A stretch of DNA of 64,000 nt. Source: Symbiodinium natans (Eukaryota > Sar > Dinophyceae > Suessiales > Symbiodiniaceae). The translations under genes were made by a program, and so were the position numbers. The notes below the pieces were generated by a model. It saw nothing but the letters and a program-made list of their open reading frames with translations. It had not been told where the DNA came from and ran no database searches. This document shows, piece after piece, positions 19,901 to 33,651 of this stretch. Each line of letters begins with the position of its first letter. Position 1 is the first letter of the stretch. The stretch is from contig CAJNDS010000258.1 of NCBI GenBank assembly GCA_905221605.1, forward strand, positions 966,092 through 1,030,091. Direction: 5' to 3'.

Positions 19901-22900
19901 ACGGATCTGAGGCCAAACGTATCACACCGTTGGGTTACAGCTCGAGATCTTCAGCACCAGCCTGAGAGGGCTCCTCCGAAAGACTTGTCTGTTGATGGCA
20001 ATCCATCTCCCGAGGTTTTCCAGGTGCCTCTAGGTGCTTACCAGCTGGCAGTGCCTCGTGATGAGAGTCAACTTGAGCACAGAAACGAAACCCTCAGAGT
20101 TCCCTCAGATGTCGAATGCTCGAGACACTCAAGAATCCCAAGTCCTCATATTCAGGGAGTGGGGCTGCGAAGAACCGCTGCTGAAGAGGTGGCGCGAAGC
20201 TCTGCGAGGGAACGGGCCGGCTTCGGAGAGAGGTGGTACTTCACCGTGTAATTCAAGGAGTTCGTGTTTCCAGGATTGCAAGTTACACGGCTCAGGAGCT
20301 CCAGCTTGTAGGCCTGAAATACAGGGCAAGGTCCGGGTGGAACTTGAAGTTGCTATGAACTGCATCGATTACACCTGCATGGTGGAGCAAACGCAAGTGG
20401 GGATGCATCTCTTCAGATCATGCAATGTAAGAAGCCATGAGTCGTCATCACCACAACTTTTAAGTTGCGTCAAGGCCGGCCTGTCGCCGCATGCACGGTC
20501 ACCACGGCGTCGGGCAGAAGGGCCGGCGAACTCAGCATCACTCTCGTGCGCATGTTCCGGAACCGGACTGTGAGACGAGTGCGCTTGAATTCATTTCGCA
20601 AAAAGCATGGAGCTTAAAACTGCCGAAGTTTCATTCACCCGTCCTCTTGACGGGGTTCATTGAAATGCGTAGGCCGCACCTTGCAGGGTCTCTTGAGCAA
20701 AATCTAGCAAGACGGGTCTTGTCGTTTAGCCCGCATCCTGGACTCCCTCCGCGAATTGTAGGCCCCGCCAGCACATTCTGAATTCTTGTTGAAAGGGCGC
20801 TTCCTTGGATTGGGCTGATGTTGAACATTGTGAGCCTTGTCGAAATTCCCTCCTGGGCTCAGAGTTGTAAGTGAGTCGGCCCAGGTGCCCTTACCACGGA
20901 GGCGAGCTCTGGACTCTTTACGGTTGTTCCTTGGTGCATGCTCTTGTTCAGAGGGTTGCACCTACAGCATCCACAAGGTTAGGGTCAAACCACCAGAGGA
21001 CCGGTGAACCCAAATCATACCCAAACCCTCCTGAGATGCTCGGAACCTGCAGGGGGAAGCTCTGGCGCGAGCCGAAGCTGTCAACCCAGTTTTTTCGCAC
21101 CTGGAGCTCCGCGCGCGCCTGGCCTTAACAGGTCTCTTTCTTGGATGTATAAGGGTTGGAAATTTCGAGGCTGTAGAGCATGTTTGAGGGTGGGGAGGTT
21201 TGAAAAAAAGAAGCGAGCTGACTTCAATGGAAAATGGCCTAAGACCTCGCATGAACATGGGGGTTATAACAATGCAGAGCAACGCGAGCCCTTTTGCAAG
21301 CAGAATGAAGAGACGGCTACAGCGGCTTTTGGAAGCCGTCAAGTGAGCCTAAGGAGAAGCGTTCTCCGTCTGGCACCTCGCTGGGATCTGGCAGCCACGC
21401 TGAGATGCTGATGTGCACGCCGCGTGAGCTGCATGAGACACCGGGGCTCCTTCACCGCATCTGGCAAGGTTAAGGTTGGGCCAAAACCCCTTCCGTTCAT
21501 AAGAGGATGAGATTTGCTATTCCGCTGCAAGATTGGGTCAGGAGCCCACCGTCAGTTCATGTCAGAGCACTCAAACCACCGTCTGAGAATCTGAAGCACC
21601 TGAAGCAAGGTTCTACATGGAGGGCCTGAGTGTCGACTCGACGCCAACAACAGAATACCGCTTGAGCAGCTTCTCAAACTGCTCTAGCCCGCCTGTGAAC
21701 GATGAGTCTTCGTATGGCTCCTCATTCATGAGGGTATCCAGCCAGGACAACTGCAAGGAGGCAGCACACGTTTTCTCAATGTGTGACATGTTCTTGGAGG
21801 CATGTTCGAATTGTTCGCCTCCGCCTTGCCTTTTGCCTCCTCCAGGTGTATTGCCTCTACGCTTCACCGTTGGGGCATCCAGCCATCAATGTGAGGCGGG
21901 CGCAGCTTGCTGTCGCAAGGCATGCTGAGAGACAAGCCCAGTGCAGCTATGACGAGCCCTGCTGTGCCCAGGTCAGAGGTGGAGACCATCCAGGAGGCCT
22001 TTGAAGCTACCCGCCTGAAGGAGGAACGGACGTGAACCTGAAGCGTGAGCACGCACGAAGTCGGGCAGAAAGATGCAGAAAGCTGAAATCCAAATTCTGA
22101 AGTCTGGCTTTTCGCTCTAATCTCAGGAATCTGCCTCGGGAACCCGGCTAAACGTGGGAGTCGCCACGGTGCAGTCGCTCTCGCCACATGTCGGCAAAGG
22201 GTGCTTTGCGTTCTCTGCACACAAAATGCATAGAGTAATCTGCGTACTGTGAAGGGGGCACCGATCCGAGGAAGCTATTGACTTTGGCCAAGTCACAGAA
22301 GGGACTCGTCCTGCACTTGTCGGCCCACTCGATCCGCTCCGACAAGGCCTTGTGACAGTCTTAGCCAGGCAGGCAGGTCGAAGGTTCGGGTCTCTGGCAG
22401 AACCACACCACCCTCAGAAACTCGGAAGCCCGTTAGTGGAATTAGCTGCCAAGCCACTTGCTGTAGCTCGCACACCTCATTTTACTTTTGCCAAACAGTG
22501 TGTGCAGATAGTAGAAGCAGTACATGTTCGAAGCTCAACTCCCGCCGCAGTCACGAGCTTGCGTCTCGCCCAGTGCAGAACTAGGTATCGTCACTCTGAA
22601 AATTCGGATCATTGAATACTTGGCGTTGCCTTTTGAGCAGTAATCTTGGTGCTCTTACACTGTGTGAGGTTTTTGCTTGTAACTGAAGCATGTTACGACG
22701 GAGTATGGCTCAGAATCTGTATCGAAGACCACCTGCAGATGATGTGTGGCAAAAGTCCCGCAATATCAGTCAACAGAGCCCCAGATGCTGACCTGCCAGG
22801 GTGATGTGGGCCTGGTCTTGGAAGACTCTTGCGGGAAGGCCTTGACTGCAGCCGGTGTAGAAAGTGTACACGGCCTTCACGAAGGGTTTCTTTCTCTTTC

Positions 22901-25900
22901 GTTCAGCAAGTCGTGTTTGGGCTTAAAAGGGAAGGCGAAGGGATCGCCCGAATTTTGAGAGGTTCGGGCCGATAGCATTGGCTGTTGCAGTTTCTGGGCT
23001 TTCACATCCTCTCACCAGCGAGACATCTTGCGATTGAGCCAGCTTCAAGCAGAGCGTAGCTCGCGAGCAGCTGTAGAAGATCTCGGACAAAGCGTGAAGC
23101 TCTTGAGATGAGACCTGAGCAGGAAAGGCCACGAACAGTCGATGAAACCATATACAAACACTAGATCCGACGAGCCGTCGAAGGCGCATGTCCTGTGGAA
23201 GAAGCGGCTGGAGGAGTGCTGCCTGTCAAGATGTGCATGCATTTTAACTTTGAACGGCTTTGTCTTAGCATTCCTTGGAATAGGCCACATGGAAGGTTTT
23301 GGTTCACGAATCCTGACTGATAAGTCTTCACATGATCTCCTGGAACCTCGCATCATGCATGCAAGTCGTACACCACTCTCTGACGGCGGCTACTGCAAGA
23401 CTGCGTTTTGTGTTTAGTACTGTGTGACCAGAGACACCCTGTGCAGCCGCTTCAAGATGCAGAGCTCGTGCGATGGACCTTTGCTCCAATTGATGATGAA
23501 TTCAACTGCCACCGCTGGCCCGAAGACAGTTGTTCGACGACGCTTCTTGCTTCAAAAGTTCAAGAAGCTGAGGCCTTCATCGAGAAATAACCAACCAGAC
23601 ACCTGAAACGATGTTGAGACTCCGACCTACGCTGTTCGGAGGAGATTCTGGGCATGAAGGAGAGTGGTCTTCGAAGTGTGTCCCTGTGGGTGCCTCAGAG
23701 CACGTGGCAGCTCCTTCCATGCAACCCTACAAGGTTAGACTTGCCGAAGGAAGCTGGCAATCATTGCACTGTTCGTAGACATCTTTCAGCGGTTTAAGAC
23801 TAGTAGGGCGCATGGGTGCTCCTCGCACAGAGTTTCAGTCTTCCCCCCGGGTCTCAAGAATCTAAATAGGGTATTAACGAAGTGCAACAGCTTGATGTCT
23901 TGCATTCTCTAGGGTGTTTAGTTTGCCCGACCGGGACCTACGACGGCTTCAAAAGGTTATTGTCAGTGCACACCTGGCCCGAGTAGCAATCCAGAAAACC
24001 CTCACAAGAGAACATCACCTCCACATCAAAACAAGTCGCGTCTCAGGCTGTTTCTGAGCACCTGCTGGTCGCAGGAGCTAGCCCAAGCCTGGAGCTCATG
24101 CCGGGGGTGCTGTGGGGGCAGCTAGCGGAGCATCCAAGAATTCCCACACGATAGGCTTGCGCTGCAAGGTCGCATGAACACGTGGTGTTGACTGCCCTGA
24201 GACCAAAGAATCCTAGGCCCTGACTCCCGATCTGTGCTTTGGGCAGGTGTTTGTTGAGTGTGGCTGCCCGCACGTGGTGTGCTTACGAAGTCCCGTCTAC
24301 GACGTGGCTGCACGGAGGCCGCTTGGAAGGCGAATCAAATTGAATCCCATTGAGGTGTGGAGATGTGGGATGGTGTGGGTCATGGGTTTGAGGTCACGCC
24401 GAATGTTCATGAGCTCCAGAGCTACAGTTAAGCCGCCCCCCCCCACCCTCAAAGCCATGCCGTCCCTGGTCCTTGTTAACGCCGGGTACCCCCGGAGAAA
24501 CCCGTGATAGTATGACAGCGATGAACCGAAGAAGCCCAGAAACTTGACTGCATCGGCACAAAAAAAACAAACTCGCCAACTCCTACCGAGACGAGAGATG
24601 CCCCTCCCCGCAAGACCACTTTCTAGATACATCTTGTGTTTCCGAGGTTTTCTCAGCAGTTCTACCTTTCTTTGGGAGTGGGCGAGTCGCTCCTCTCCGC
24701 TTGGCAGACAGCACGGAGCGAAAGGGCTGCTGTTGTTTGTCGGAGGGGATCAGGCGTTTGGACACGTTTCGACCCAGTAGCTTAGGCATATGCATGGGTT
24801 TCTTGAGTTGCGCATCCGACTCTTCGGCAGTTCAACTGTTCAACTCGACTCTTTGTGCCTTTCACAGGAGCTGGCTTTGCACTGACTCCAAGCCTGAGCT
24901 TGCTGAGCAGGCCGGAAGTAACTTCAAGTAAGATGAGAGCCCCGAAGACTCCTGCATAAAAACTGGCGCTTGGTGAAATTTGTGTGACACAGAACTCATG
25001 TTTACCGGAGTTTTTTACAGCAAAGCGGCTGTTGTTTTTGTGGTTTGGAATCGTATGCCCGGCGCGCTAAGTACAGAAGCCCATGCTGCCTAAAGCCTTC
25101 CTTAAGGCGTTTTTTTGCTTGTTTCGTTGCTCGGGAAGCACACCAAGGTTTCAATCGCATTCACAACACCATGCCATCGGACCGAATCAACTCAGATGTG
25201 CACGGAAAGCGTTTTTTGCCAGCCCTTGCGCCACTTTTCATCTCATGACAATTACCTTCCCTACTCAGGCCCTGCCCTACTGGTAATACTTCCGAGGCAG
25301 ATCACTTTGTCCTCTTTGGCCAGCGCGGAGCGGACAAGGCAAGGGCCGAAAGACGAAATCAGTCCGCCAAAGGACACGGCTGTAACCACTGGGGTATAAC
25401 TGACTTATGTGACTTCTGTGCGAGGGCCTGCCAGCTGTAGCAAGAGGAGTTGACACCCGACGCGAGTGTAGTTCGGGATGGGCTTGGCCGCACAGCTTTT
25501 CAGAGAGCTCTTCCTTCCGTGTTGTATTTTGCCTCCGAGCCACCCCTCCTCCAGCAGTAAGACTCAGTAAGAGTCGTTAGGGGGTCGAGGCTTTTTTTCC
25601 TGAAAGCCGTTTTCTGTGCAGGATGTATGCAGCCAGATCAGACTTGCTAGAGAATGTATGTCGACACAAGATTCACAAGATACCTCAGAAGCAACACCTG
25701 ATCCTCCGACTTTGACTTGGTGGTTCAACACCTGGCACTGGCAGCAAAACTACCCATTTACCCGGCAAAGCCTCAGCAGCTGCAAAACTCGAAAACCTCT
25801 CATGGCCTGTTGTAACTGGGGTTGGCGCCGCTGAGATTTGTTTCAGTTTTCTTGGGCACGGTTGCTCCATAAAAGCCCGATCCCAAAGGCTGCACAGTGC

Positions 25901-27750
25901 CCGGTATAGTATCTCTACTGGCAGGTGACTCTGTCGGAGCTGTGTGGCGAAGAGGTCCGTCCGAATATGAAGGGCCTGATGTGGTATGGAAGGTCTTTGA
26001 GTCCATACCTCGTAACGTGCAAAATGGCAAAATGCGTGTAACTGGACTCCTTGTTGTCGGTATGGTACTCGGCCGTGGTCGAACCTGTCTTGGCTTAACG
26101 AACTTCTCACAGACCTTGTCAGCCTTGTCACTCGTAGTGAAACTTACAGAACGGATACTGCAAGCAATTGCAAGCATGTGTAGTGTTTCTCGGTTTCGTT
26201 TCGAGTGCTCGAGGTGCATGAGCTCCCGCTGAGAGATGTTCAACGCAGTCGTTAGTTGTCAGAATCGCGCTGAAAGCACAGGCCCTCTAAGCAAAGCATT
26301 CTCCAGTTGCGCAGCAGCGAGAAACAACAAGCAACGACAAGGCTGACAGAGTTGATTGGGGACTGCGCATATCATGTCGGAACCGGCCACCCAATCCGGA
26401 TGCCAATCGCAGATGTTAGGGTCCGCAGATGAGCCAAGCGAGGCCGACAGGGCGGAGGCCAGCAATCTACGCAAGCTGGAGGCATGTGCTGCAGAATGTT
26501 TTAGTTTGGGGGCATAGAGAGTAAATCCAATGATTCTGGGAGGACTCAGAATTCGCTTGTGGGGTGTTTCGGTTGTCACGTTTTGAGCCGCAGCAAAAAA
26601 ACTCGTCAGGTTGTTTTTCAATCTTTTGAGTGCAACTCCGGCAACCCTGGAGAACTTATCAGAGATGATGATTGATTGTGGGACCTCACGTCCACAATCT
26701 TAAATCTCTGCTAATTCCAGCCCAGAGCCATTGTTGCCTTCATGAGTCTAAATGGCATTTAGCAAGGCAGTCTTGAAAACTGTCACTGTCATAGAAGCCT
26801 GGAGGCCTAGATTGACTGCCTTGATGATCGACTCTCCAAGGCTGCGTCTCGCTTCCTCGTCGCTGAGTCTCTGATCCCTCCGAGGCACTTCTTGCCATGG
26901 TCGCCAATTCTGGTTCGCGCGGACTCCTTTCCCCCAACTAATGTCCCTAGCCTGAAACCGCAGAACTCAGTGTTCTCAGAAAGTTCCTGCCGAAATCGCC
27001 ACAAAGAATGTTGATGTTGGGTGCAGGCAGGTCTTTATGTTGTGGGTTTTGCTTGGATGCGGAGTTTAAGCTTTCAGGAGAGTATAAAACAATCACCGCG
27101 CTGCTCTGAAGTGTGTAAACGAATCTCAAGGCCCCCCAAGCACCTGCCTGAGCCGCCCTTACCTGCGAGGCCGGAGAATTTTCTGGGACGACCGCAGTTC
27201 ATTCACGAAGCCGTTGGCTTGGAGTCGGGCCAATCAGAAGTAAGGCAGAAGGCATATATAGGGCCATGAGTCGGTTCTGAGGTGTTCTCAGACAGGATCA
27301 GCTATGGTGTTCTGCCCGAAGCTTCCTCCCCGCTAGGACGGTCTTCAGCATCACAGTCACAGAGTGTTGACTCACTCGTTGCGCAAATGTCACCTTTTTT
27401 TTGCAGTAGCGTGTGTACGGCTTTTGACTACTGGCTCATGCGATATAGTTATGCCCTTGCCAAAGCTCAAAACCGAAGTGCTGCGCAGTCTGGTGGCTTT
27501 ACTCTCTCACCTCTTGCACCAGACGTAACATGCAGAAAGCATCCAAAGCATGAATACCATGCCATATTGCTTCGTTGACCAGATGGCCGCTGTGAATGGC
27601 GACCCGCCACTGACCTCCTTACGTGATGACAAAGACTGAGATGGCAAAGAGCACAGGTCCTTCACCTTCTAAGTGGCCATGAAAGCCGCCGTGCCTGTGC
27701 TGTTTGGGGTGCTGAGGCAAGGCCCCCAAAACCCTGGGGGCAGGGGAGGT
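16965..27750. other. No gene confidently recognised
   Basis: Short open frames lie on both strands throughout. A few read somewhat protein-like (for example + frame 20034-20300, a Glu/Arg-rich stretch with REWGCEEPLLKRW), but no family motif or consistent splice pattern could be established. A poly-C run lies at about 24437-24446. Exons of unfamiliar multi-exon genes may be hidden here. Confidence 0.45.
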
Positions 27751-28875
27751 CTTGCAAGTAAAATCTCCGTTCAGCTGGGGGCAGCTATATGTTTGTAACC
27801 CTCAGGGCATTGGAAAGTCGGCTTTTGGCGTGGAGTTCGCCCACTTTGCGACCGCCCCGGGCCGTCCATTCTCGCATCTTTGGCTGCACAGGTTCAAGGT
27901 TTCGGAAGAGTCGGATGTGCACTTTCCCGTTCCAAATGAAACGGATGCCCAGGCGTACGTTAGTCGTGTAGCGCCCATCGGTGCTAAGGGGACCTCTGAG
28001 GCAGAGAGGCGGTGTGGAGCGGGCATTTCTGTGCACGGGCACCATGTGGTACCAGGTTTGAGATAAGGGCTCGTTAGCCGGACTCGGTGCACCTTGCCCC
28101 GAGGCAGTGATCACCTTGACCCAAGATTGAGCTGTAAGGCCGAAGGCCCAATAGCTACTGCAGGCATACAGCAAGCGCTTTACAATGTTGGGGTTTGCAA
28201 TTCCTTCTTCATGGGCTGACAGCTACTTGAATCATTCAGTTAAGGCGTCTGTGCTTCTTGAGATTGAACCCGCCTGCCGTCTTCAGAACGGCCCAGGTGC
28301 TCCTCACAGATTCTCAAAATTGAGTCAAACGATGCCATCAGCGCGGATCTCAGACGTGTAGCGCCATCAGCTGAGAAGGAAGAACTTCAGAACACCCGCA
28401 CCTGAAGCCCGAAGCCCATAAGATCCCATAAGCTGACAAGCTTGCTTTCGAAGACGTGCTATTTTTGCGGCCTGTCGACGGGTCACCCGATTGCCTTTTA
28501 GAAGGCGTGCAAGCAAAAGCCGGACTCCCTTCTCAAGCCCCGAGTGTTGCAGATTTCTTCAGTCCGACGGTCCATCACGAGATTTATAACGAATGAATCG
28601 AACGCAGAATGGGCAGAGGCTGCTCCCCCAAGGTGTTGCCCACTTGCTGTTGGACGGCTTGGAGGCCTTGGCCAACCAGCTCGAGGCCTGCATGACATTG
28701 TGCATGTGCCTGTGAGCCCAAAGAAGGAGGGGGGACAGGCTGCTCTTGAAGGTTTGCGCGCCGTTCATCGCCGCCCCCAATGGCCCAATGACTCACATGA
28801 GCGACCACTTTTATTACGTTGCAGGAGGTTTCTTTTGGCGGAGATAAAAATCCACGTTCATGCCTAAAACCTCGG
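27751..28875. other. No gene confidently recognised
   Basis: Both strands have an open frame over 27785-28066, and both look weakly protein-like. The strand cannot be decided by eye, and neither shows a known motif. Nothing else stands out. Confidence 0.4.
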
Positions 28876-29294
28876 AAAGCGATAGGCCCCCCCCAAAAGC
28901 GATACCCTCAATCTTGAATCTAGTAGTCGTTCTGCAGAAATGTCATGATTTCGTGGTTGGGTCTTATTCCAGGGTGATACTCAAAGCGATACCCCTACGA
29001 TACCCATCTGGCCACCCGAAGAGCTGGGCAAAGGCCCTGGCCCAGGTTGAGGGAAGTTTAGGATTTGGATTTCTGATTCGAGCAGCGAGAGCTCCAGCTC
29101 CTAGAAAAGGAGCACTCTCACTCTTTAGTCTAGAGTCTATAGGTCCTAAAGAAAGGAAACGGGTTTAGGAATTCAGGTGTATTTAGGGGAGGGTTCCAGG
29201 TTTAGGATCCTATAAGCAGTAAAGCGATAGGTTTTTGTAGTAGCATTGAGCCAAAGTCCCATAAAGCGATAAGGCCCCCCCCAAAAGCGATACC
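28876..29294 (+). repeat. Pair of 32-33-base direct repeats about 387 bases apart
   Basis: The string aaagcgata(a)ggC8aaaagcgataccct occurs at 28876-28908 and 29263-29294 with one base of difference in length. Partial copies (aaagcgata) lie at about 28984 and 29221. Each full copy itself contains aagcgata twice around the C8 run. It could bound a small inserted element or be the remains of a tandem repeat. Confidence 0.6.
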
Positions 29295-31236
29295 CTTCGA
29301 TTTTCTAATTAGCATTTACATAAGATTTTTTGCGGCTGCTCACATGCCTCAGTATGATTCAGTATGTCTCATTGTGTCTCATTCTCATTACATGCTTATG
29401 CTCGGATGACCTAAATGCCAGGTGTCCCTGCGACCTTGTTCCGGAGATTCGAGGCTCGAGATTGAAGTTTGGGGTCCGAGCACTTATAGGCCTCAGGCTA
29501 AGATGTCACTGCACGTATGCATGTTGGGCACACAAGCAGCGTCAAACATCGTGCAGTTTAAGAGGCTTTGTTACGGAGGTTGTGCGGGTAGGACATTGTG
29601 TCAAAGCCAGGATCTCTCAGGCTTGTAGCGAATCGAAATCTCGTTCGTTGGGGCCATAGGAGCACATTGAATGAGCACCTCGAATCGAGTTTTGCAGGAG
29701 TTCTTTGTGCTCCTGCCAGTCGGCACCACAGTCTGTAAGGCAGCTTGCTTCCCCTTCTACACGCACACTACTAGCGCGGCTACACGGAAACCCTCCCAAA
29801 CACTGCTGTGCGAAATTGGGAGGTGCATGGATACACGTTTCGCGGAGCCTCTACTGGTAGCTCCCTCTCTAGGTCTGCATGAAAGTGGGTCTTTTTTTTG
29901 GGTCAGACGAAGGAGCTGTCAGCAGGAAGCTTCCGCAGTACTTAGGTTGTCTAACTTTGCTGTAAGACGTGAATGCAGATGCAGAGTCTCAGCCATCGTA
30001 GATCTGAGCGGAGCATTCAGTACTGTGCCGGCAGCCATACCTGCTCAAGCTGTACAGAGCAGCGTGGCGTGATACTTGAACCGTGCGGCGCATTACATGT
30101 CCTGCACATGCTCACTTCAAGACAGAGCTCTATACATTGTATGCAGGCTTCTAGAGCGTGACAACAAGATATGCCTGGCTTCTCTATGAGCTTGCAATTC
30201 CTGCTCGTTCCATAACTAGTCCACAACGGCAACGGTATGTTCATTCCAATGTCACTGTGAGACACTCTGTTCTCGAGTAAAGTTGCCAGCCGGATCTCGC
30301 TGGCAGAACGCCGCACCAGCCCAAGGATTGGGCAAAGGAAGCTGCAACGAGCCTCTTGCATCAAGGTTTTCTCTTGACCCTCCAGAAAGATGGGGCGCCT
30401 AACGGACCTAATGGTGTTCCCGATCTTCGGGTTCGAGCTGTTGAGGATTGTTGAATATTGTTGATTGAATTACATGACCCCCCCGGATGCCTCGGTGTGA
30501 GTCTGGCGAGTATACTTCGTCTTTGAGAAGAAAAAATTGGTTCGCAAACCTTGTTCGTCGAGTCAGAGACCTGTCAATGATTGCAAACCTGTCAGGAACA
30601 AGTCTCGCACGATGTCTCGCCCTGCTTCATATGATCACAACATGACAATGCGGCGTGCTCTTGTTACCAGAAGCCCGCACTGAGTCATCACGCACAGGGA
30701 ACGAACTGTCGGAGTGCGGTTCATCTGGGGTACTGTACAGAAGAAGGGCAGTTTCGAAGCTTCGCTGAGGTCATATGACGAATGGTGGCCATGACTCCGC
30801 CCTTGCCTTACGTAGAATAACAGCTTCTGGATGCTTGCTACCAAAGCGTAAACGAAAGAGTTCAGACCTCGTTCGTGAACGAGAGTCGGGGCACAGGTTG
30901 CAAGCCACTTGTCCATGTCCTGGGCCACCATCCGCACCTGCGCTCGAGGTGAGGCATTTTGAGGACGTTGATGGGCCCGGAGTTGTACAGATGGAAAGCT
31001 CAAAGAGGCCGCCGGTGAGTGCTGAACTTGAACTGTGGAACTTTGCCCAGATGACTCGGTCTTGGGTTCGCTGAAGGGCCCTTCACGTATTCAGTTATGG
31101 TGCAATACCAGCTCGATCGATCTAGTCTATCGATCCATATCCCTGTCGTCCTCTGGATCCCCTCACACCGTTGAACTTTGGGCCCGAATGTGCCCATTTC
31201 AAAACGGCTGTCCAAATTGTTTGGGGTCCCACCAAA
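29295..31236. other. No gene confidently recognised
   Basis: A minus-strand open frame at 30635-31003 contains a protein-like stretch (QDMDKWLATCAPTLVHERG) that could be an exon, but no family is recognised. The rest shows only short frames. Confidence 0.35.
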
Positions 31237-31869
31237 ATGGAAGCAACTTTCATGAAGCTGTTTCCTTCGCATGGTTGCCGTAGGCTTACCTCGATGGTTG
31301 TGCTCGTAGTCGGCGCGGCGTCCATAGCTTCAAGTCTTCAAGAAGGGTTGCCGCACAGGCCGGCCGATCCAAGCGATCCTGCGCTCGGGCTCGGCGTCTT
31401 CGTCCAGGCCTGGTCTCACGAAACGACAAGCCCGTTGCCTTGGTTCAAGCGTCAAGCTGTGAGACCTGTCCATGTTGTCAATTCCACTTTCCCTACCAGG
31501 AACCTGCGAAAGAGCAGCAAAGTCTCTCAGCCACCTGCCGTTGATTGATGTAGCGCTGAGGTGGGAGGAGCCATAGGACGTATGCTAGGATCAAGCCAGA
31601 AGCAGCAAGAAGTAGCAAGAAGTAGGTCCAGGTTTGGCATGGGTCCTAGTACATCACTTGCAAATGTTGCAGTTAGCACTACTGTCACTGCAGGCAACCT
31701 CCACGAAAAAGCCCCCGAACCTCGAAATGGAAGCTTCTGTGTTTTTGCAGTTCGGAACATCAGCCCCGAAGAAGAGATGCCTCAGGATGACCATGTCGAT
31801 GTGGAGGTGATCGGGTCCTCTTCGCGCATGGGATCTAGCCAGTCATTCTCCACAAGTAGCTCCAGATAG
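31237..31869 (+). CDS. Possible exons of an unrecognised secretory-type protein
   Basis: An ATG at 31237 opens a frame with a hydrophobic segment, LTSMVVLVVGAASIASS, about 18 residues in. It could be a signal anchor or signal peptide. The frame runs to 31548. A second frame, 31561-31869, follows an AG|G acceptor-like site and encodes a hydrophilic tail with ISPEEEMPQDD. No conserved domain is seen and the link between the two is speculative. Confidence 0.22.
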
Positions 31870-32480
31870 CAAAGTGGGTCCGAACATGCATGCAATCTCA
31901 TCCTCAAGAAGAGTCGCTGTGGACATGCATCCTATGGTGTGCGCAGTGATGTGCAGGGTGGACGTAAACTGAACTTGTGGGGCACCGGACAATATGCGTG
32001 GAAGGTCGTTGTCGCGCTCCAGAATTTGACCTGGTCTAGCACTGCCTGCTGGGTAAAGGCGCTAAAGATAGAGCTCTAAAGATAAGGAGCCATTACGCCT
32101 TGCATCTGCATAGAATTGAACATGAATCCTGCCTGGCGAAGTTGGAACCTTTCGCCATTCACACACAATGTGGTTTGTTTTGTTTGGTGCTCGGAAAAAG
32201 GTCGGTGCTATGGAGAACCTCCATTCTTCTGAACATTGTAGCTTCTCACCTCCTTTCGACTCTAACACTCCTCCTGAAAACAGGAGGAATGGGCACAGCT
32301 GGATCCAACTTCTGCAATCTTGGCGGCCTGTTCTGCAAGTAGCGCATTTGCAAGGTTATGTTCAGGGCAGTCTGAAAGGGTCCGTGGGCTGCCACCGCCT
32401 CCCGCCGGAAGCTTGCACAGCATCTCCCTGAGCTGAGGAAGCTATGAACTCCAAGGAGTCTCAGGCAGACGCCCGGGAGC

Positions 32481-32529
32481 GAGGTGAACGAGGTGAACGA
32501 GGCGAACGAGGCGAACGAGGCGAACGAGT
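32481..32529 (+). repeat. 9-base minisatellite, about 5 copies
   Basis: The unit gaacgaggt / gaacgaggc is repeated. In frame it would encode a GER or NEA/NEV tripeptide repeat. It is too short to assign a role. Confidence 0.75.
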
Positions 32530-32959
32530 GGCAGACTACTCAGACTTTGCCTCCGCGCTCCTTGGAACGCAGTCAATCAAGCGGCTCAAGCGATTCAAGC
32601 AAGCAACGCCTTGTGTCTTTTCGAATTCTGAAAGCGCACTGCAGTCGCTCATTCTCTGCACAAAGCACACTTCGCCTGCGCAGGGGATTGGTGCGACCTC
32701 CGGGTTTGGACGAGATGGAGCGCGGTTTTTGCAGCTGTGCCATCCGGGATTCAGTCGATTCAATCTCTTAGACTCTAAGGCGTTTGCTGTGCGGCGCATC
32801 CCATGCACAAAGCTCGGCACTCTTGAGCCCCAAGCTTCCAGGCCTCTCTTGAGCTTTCACCAGCTTTCACCCTACTCTTGCAAACTCCTACTGTGCCAAG
32901 ACTTGCTGACATAAAACGATATCCAAACAGTCAAGGGGGAATAGCGAGGACATGTGAAG

Positions 32960-33090
32960 CCAACAGCTCAGAGCAGGAAGACCCCAAACAAGTCACAGTA
33001 AAGTTGGTGCCGATCCCGCAGGATGCGCCCGCTGAGCTACAAGAAAGCTACCAGGGCTATTATGGCTTTCAATACGGCTACTTGACCTGA
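32960..33090 (+). CDS. Possible terminal exon, unrecognised
   Basis: The frame encodes an acidic tail containing KQVTVKLVPIPQDAPAELQE and ending GYYGFQYGYLT before a stop at 33088-33090. It reads like a real C-terminus, possibly of the same gene as the exons proposed at 31.2-31.9 kb, but no splice chain was established. Confidence 0.2.
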
Positions 33091-33408
33091 TAGCTGGGTT
33101 TTGCATCACGGGTGTTCGAGTTCTGGTTGAAGAGATCCTAAGTCACTGTTTTCACTGTTGAAGGCCCAGAGGATGCTCAAGCAGCGATCGAGCTAAAGGT
33201 TTAAGGTCTCTGTTTGACCCGCCTTGCTCTCTGGGTTCGGCCCGAAGCCCCCAGCCTCGAGTTTTTCTTCTGCTCCTTTGGGTCTCACGGTCCAAGAGCT
33301 CAGGACATCCCATGCCGGGTCAAGTCTCTGAACCTCGGCTGAAATTTTTTCTTTAGCTTCAGAGCTGAGCAAGGGTTCTCGTTTGACTCGTCTTAGGTTC
33401 GATGGGAG
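33091..33408. other. No gene recognised
   Basis: Only short frames; nothing supportable. Confidence 0.4.
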
Positions 33409-33651
33409 TAGCGCGAGAGAGAGAGAGATATATATATACATATATGCATCTCTTTCGGAAGAGAGAGAGAGAGAGGGGGCCTTTTCGGGGTTCCCTTCAT
33501 GCCCAGCAGAAGAAGCAGAAGAAGCAGAAGAAGCAGAAGAAGCAGAAGAAGCAGAAGAAGCAGAAGAAGCAGAAGAAGCAGAAGAAGCAGAAGAGGCAGA
33601 AGAGGCAGAAGAAGAAGAAGAAGAAGAAGAAGAGGAGAGAGAGAGAGAGAT
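33409..33651 (+). repeat. GA and TA runs plus (GAAGCAGAA)n minisatellite
   Basis: GA runs at 33414-33427 and 33460-33475 bracket a TA-rich stretch. From about 33505 to 33610 a 9-base unit gaagcagaa repeats, then decays into (GAA)n and (GA)n. All three + frames and one - frame stay open through it (EAE-, KQK-, RSR- and Leu-rich). Therefore the overlapping open frames here carry no evidence of translation. Confidence 0.88.

Noticed and set aside
29246-29262. ttgagccaaa as a reverse-strand relic of the dinoflagellate spliced leader
   Set aside because: Only about ten bases agree with the end of the leader as I remember it and the rest does not match; chance is sufficient.
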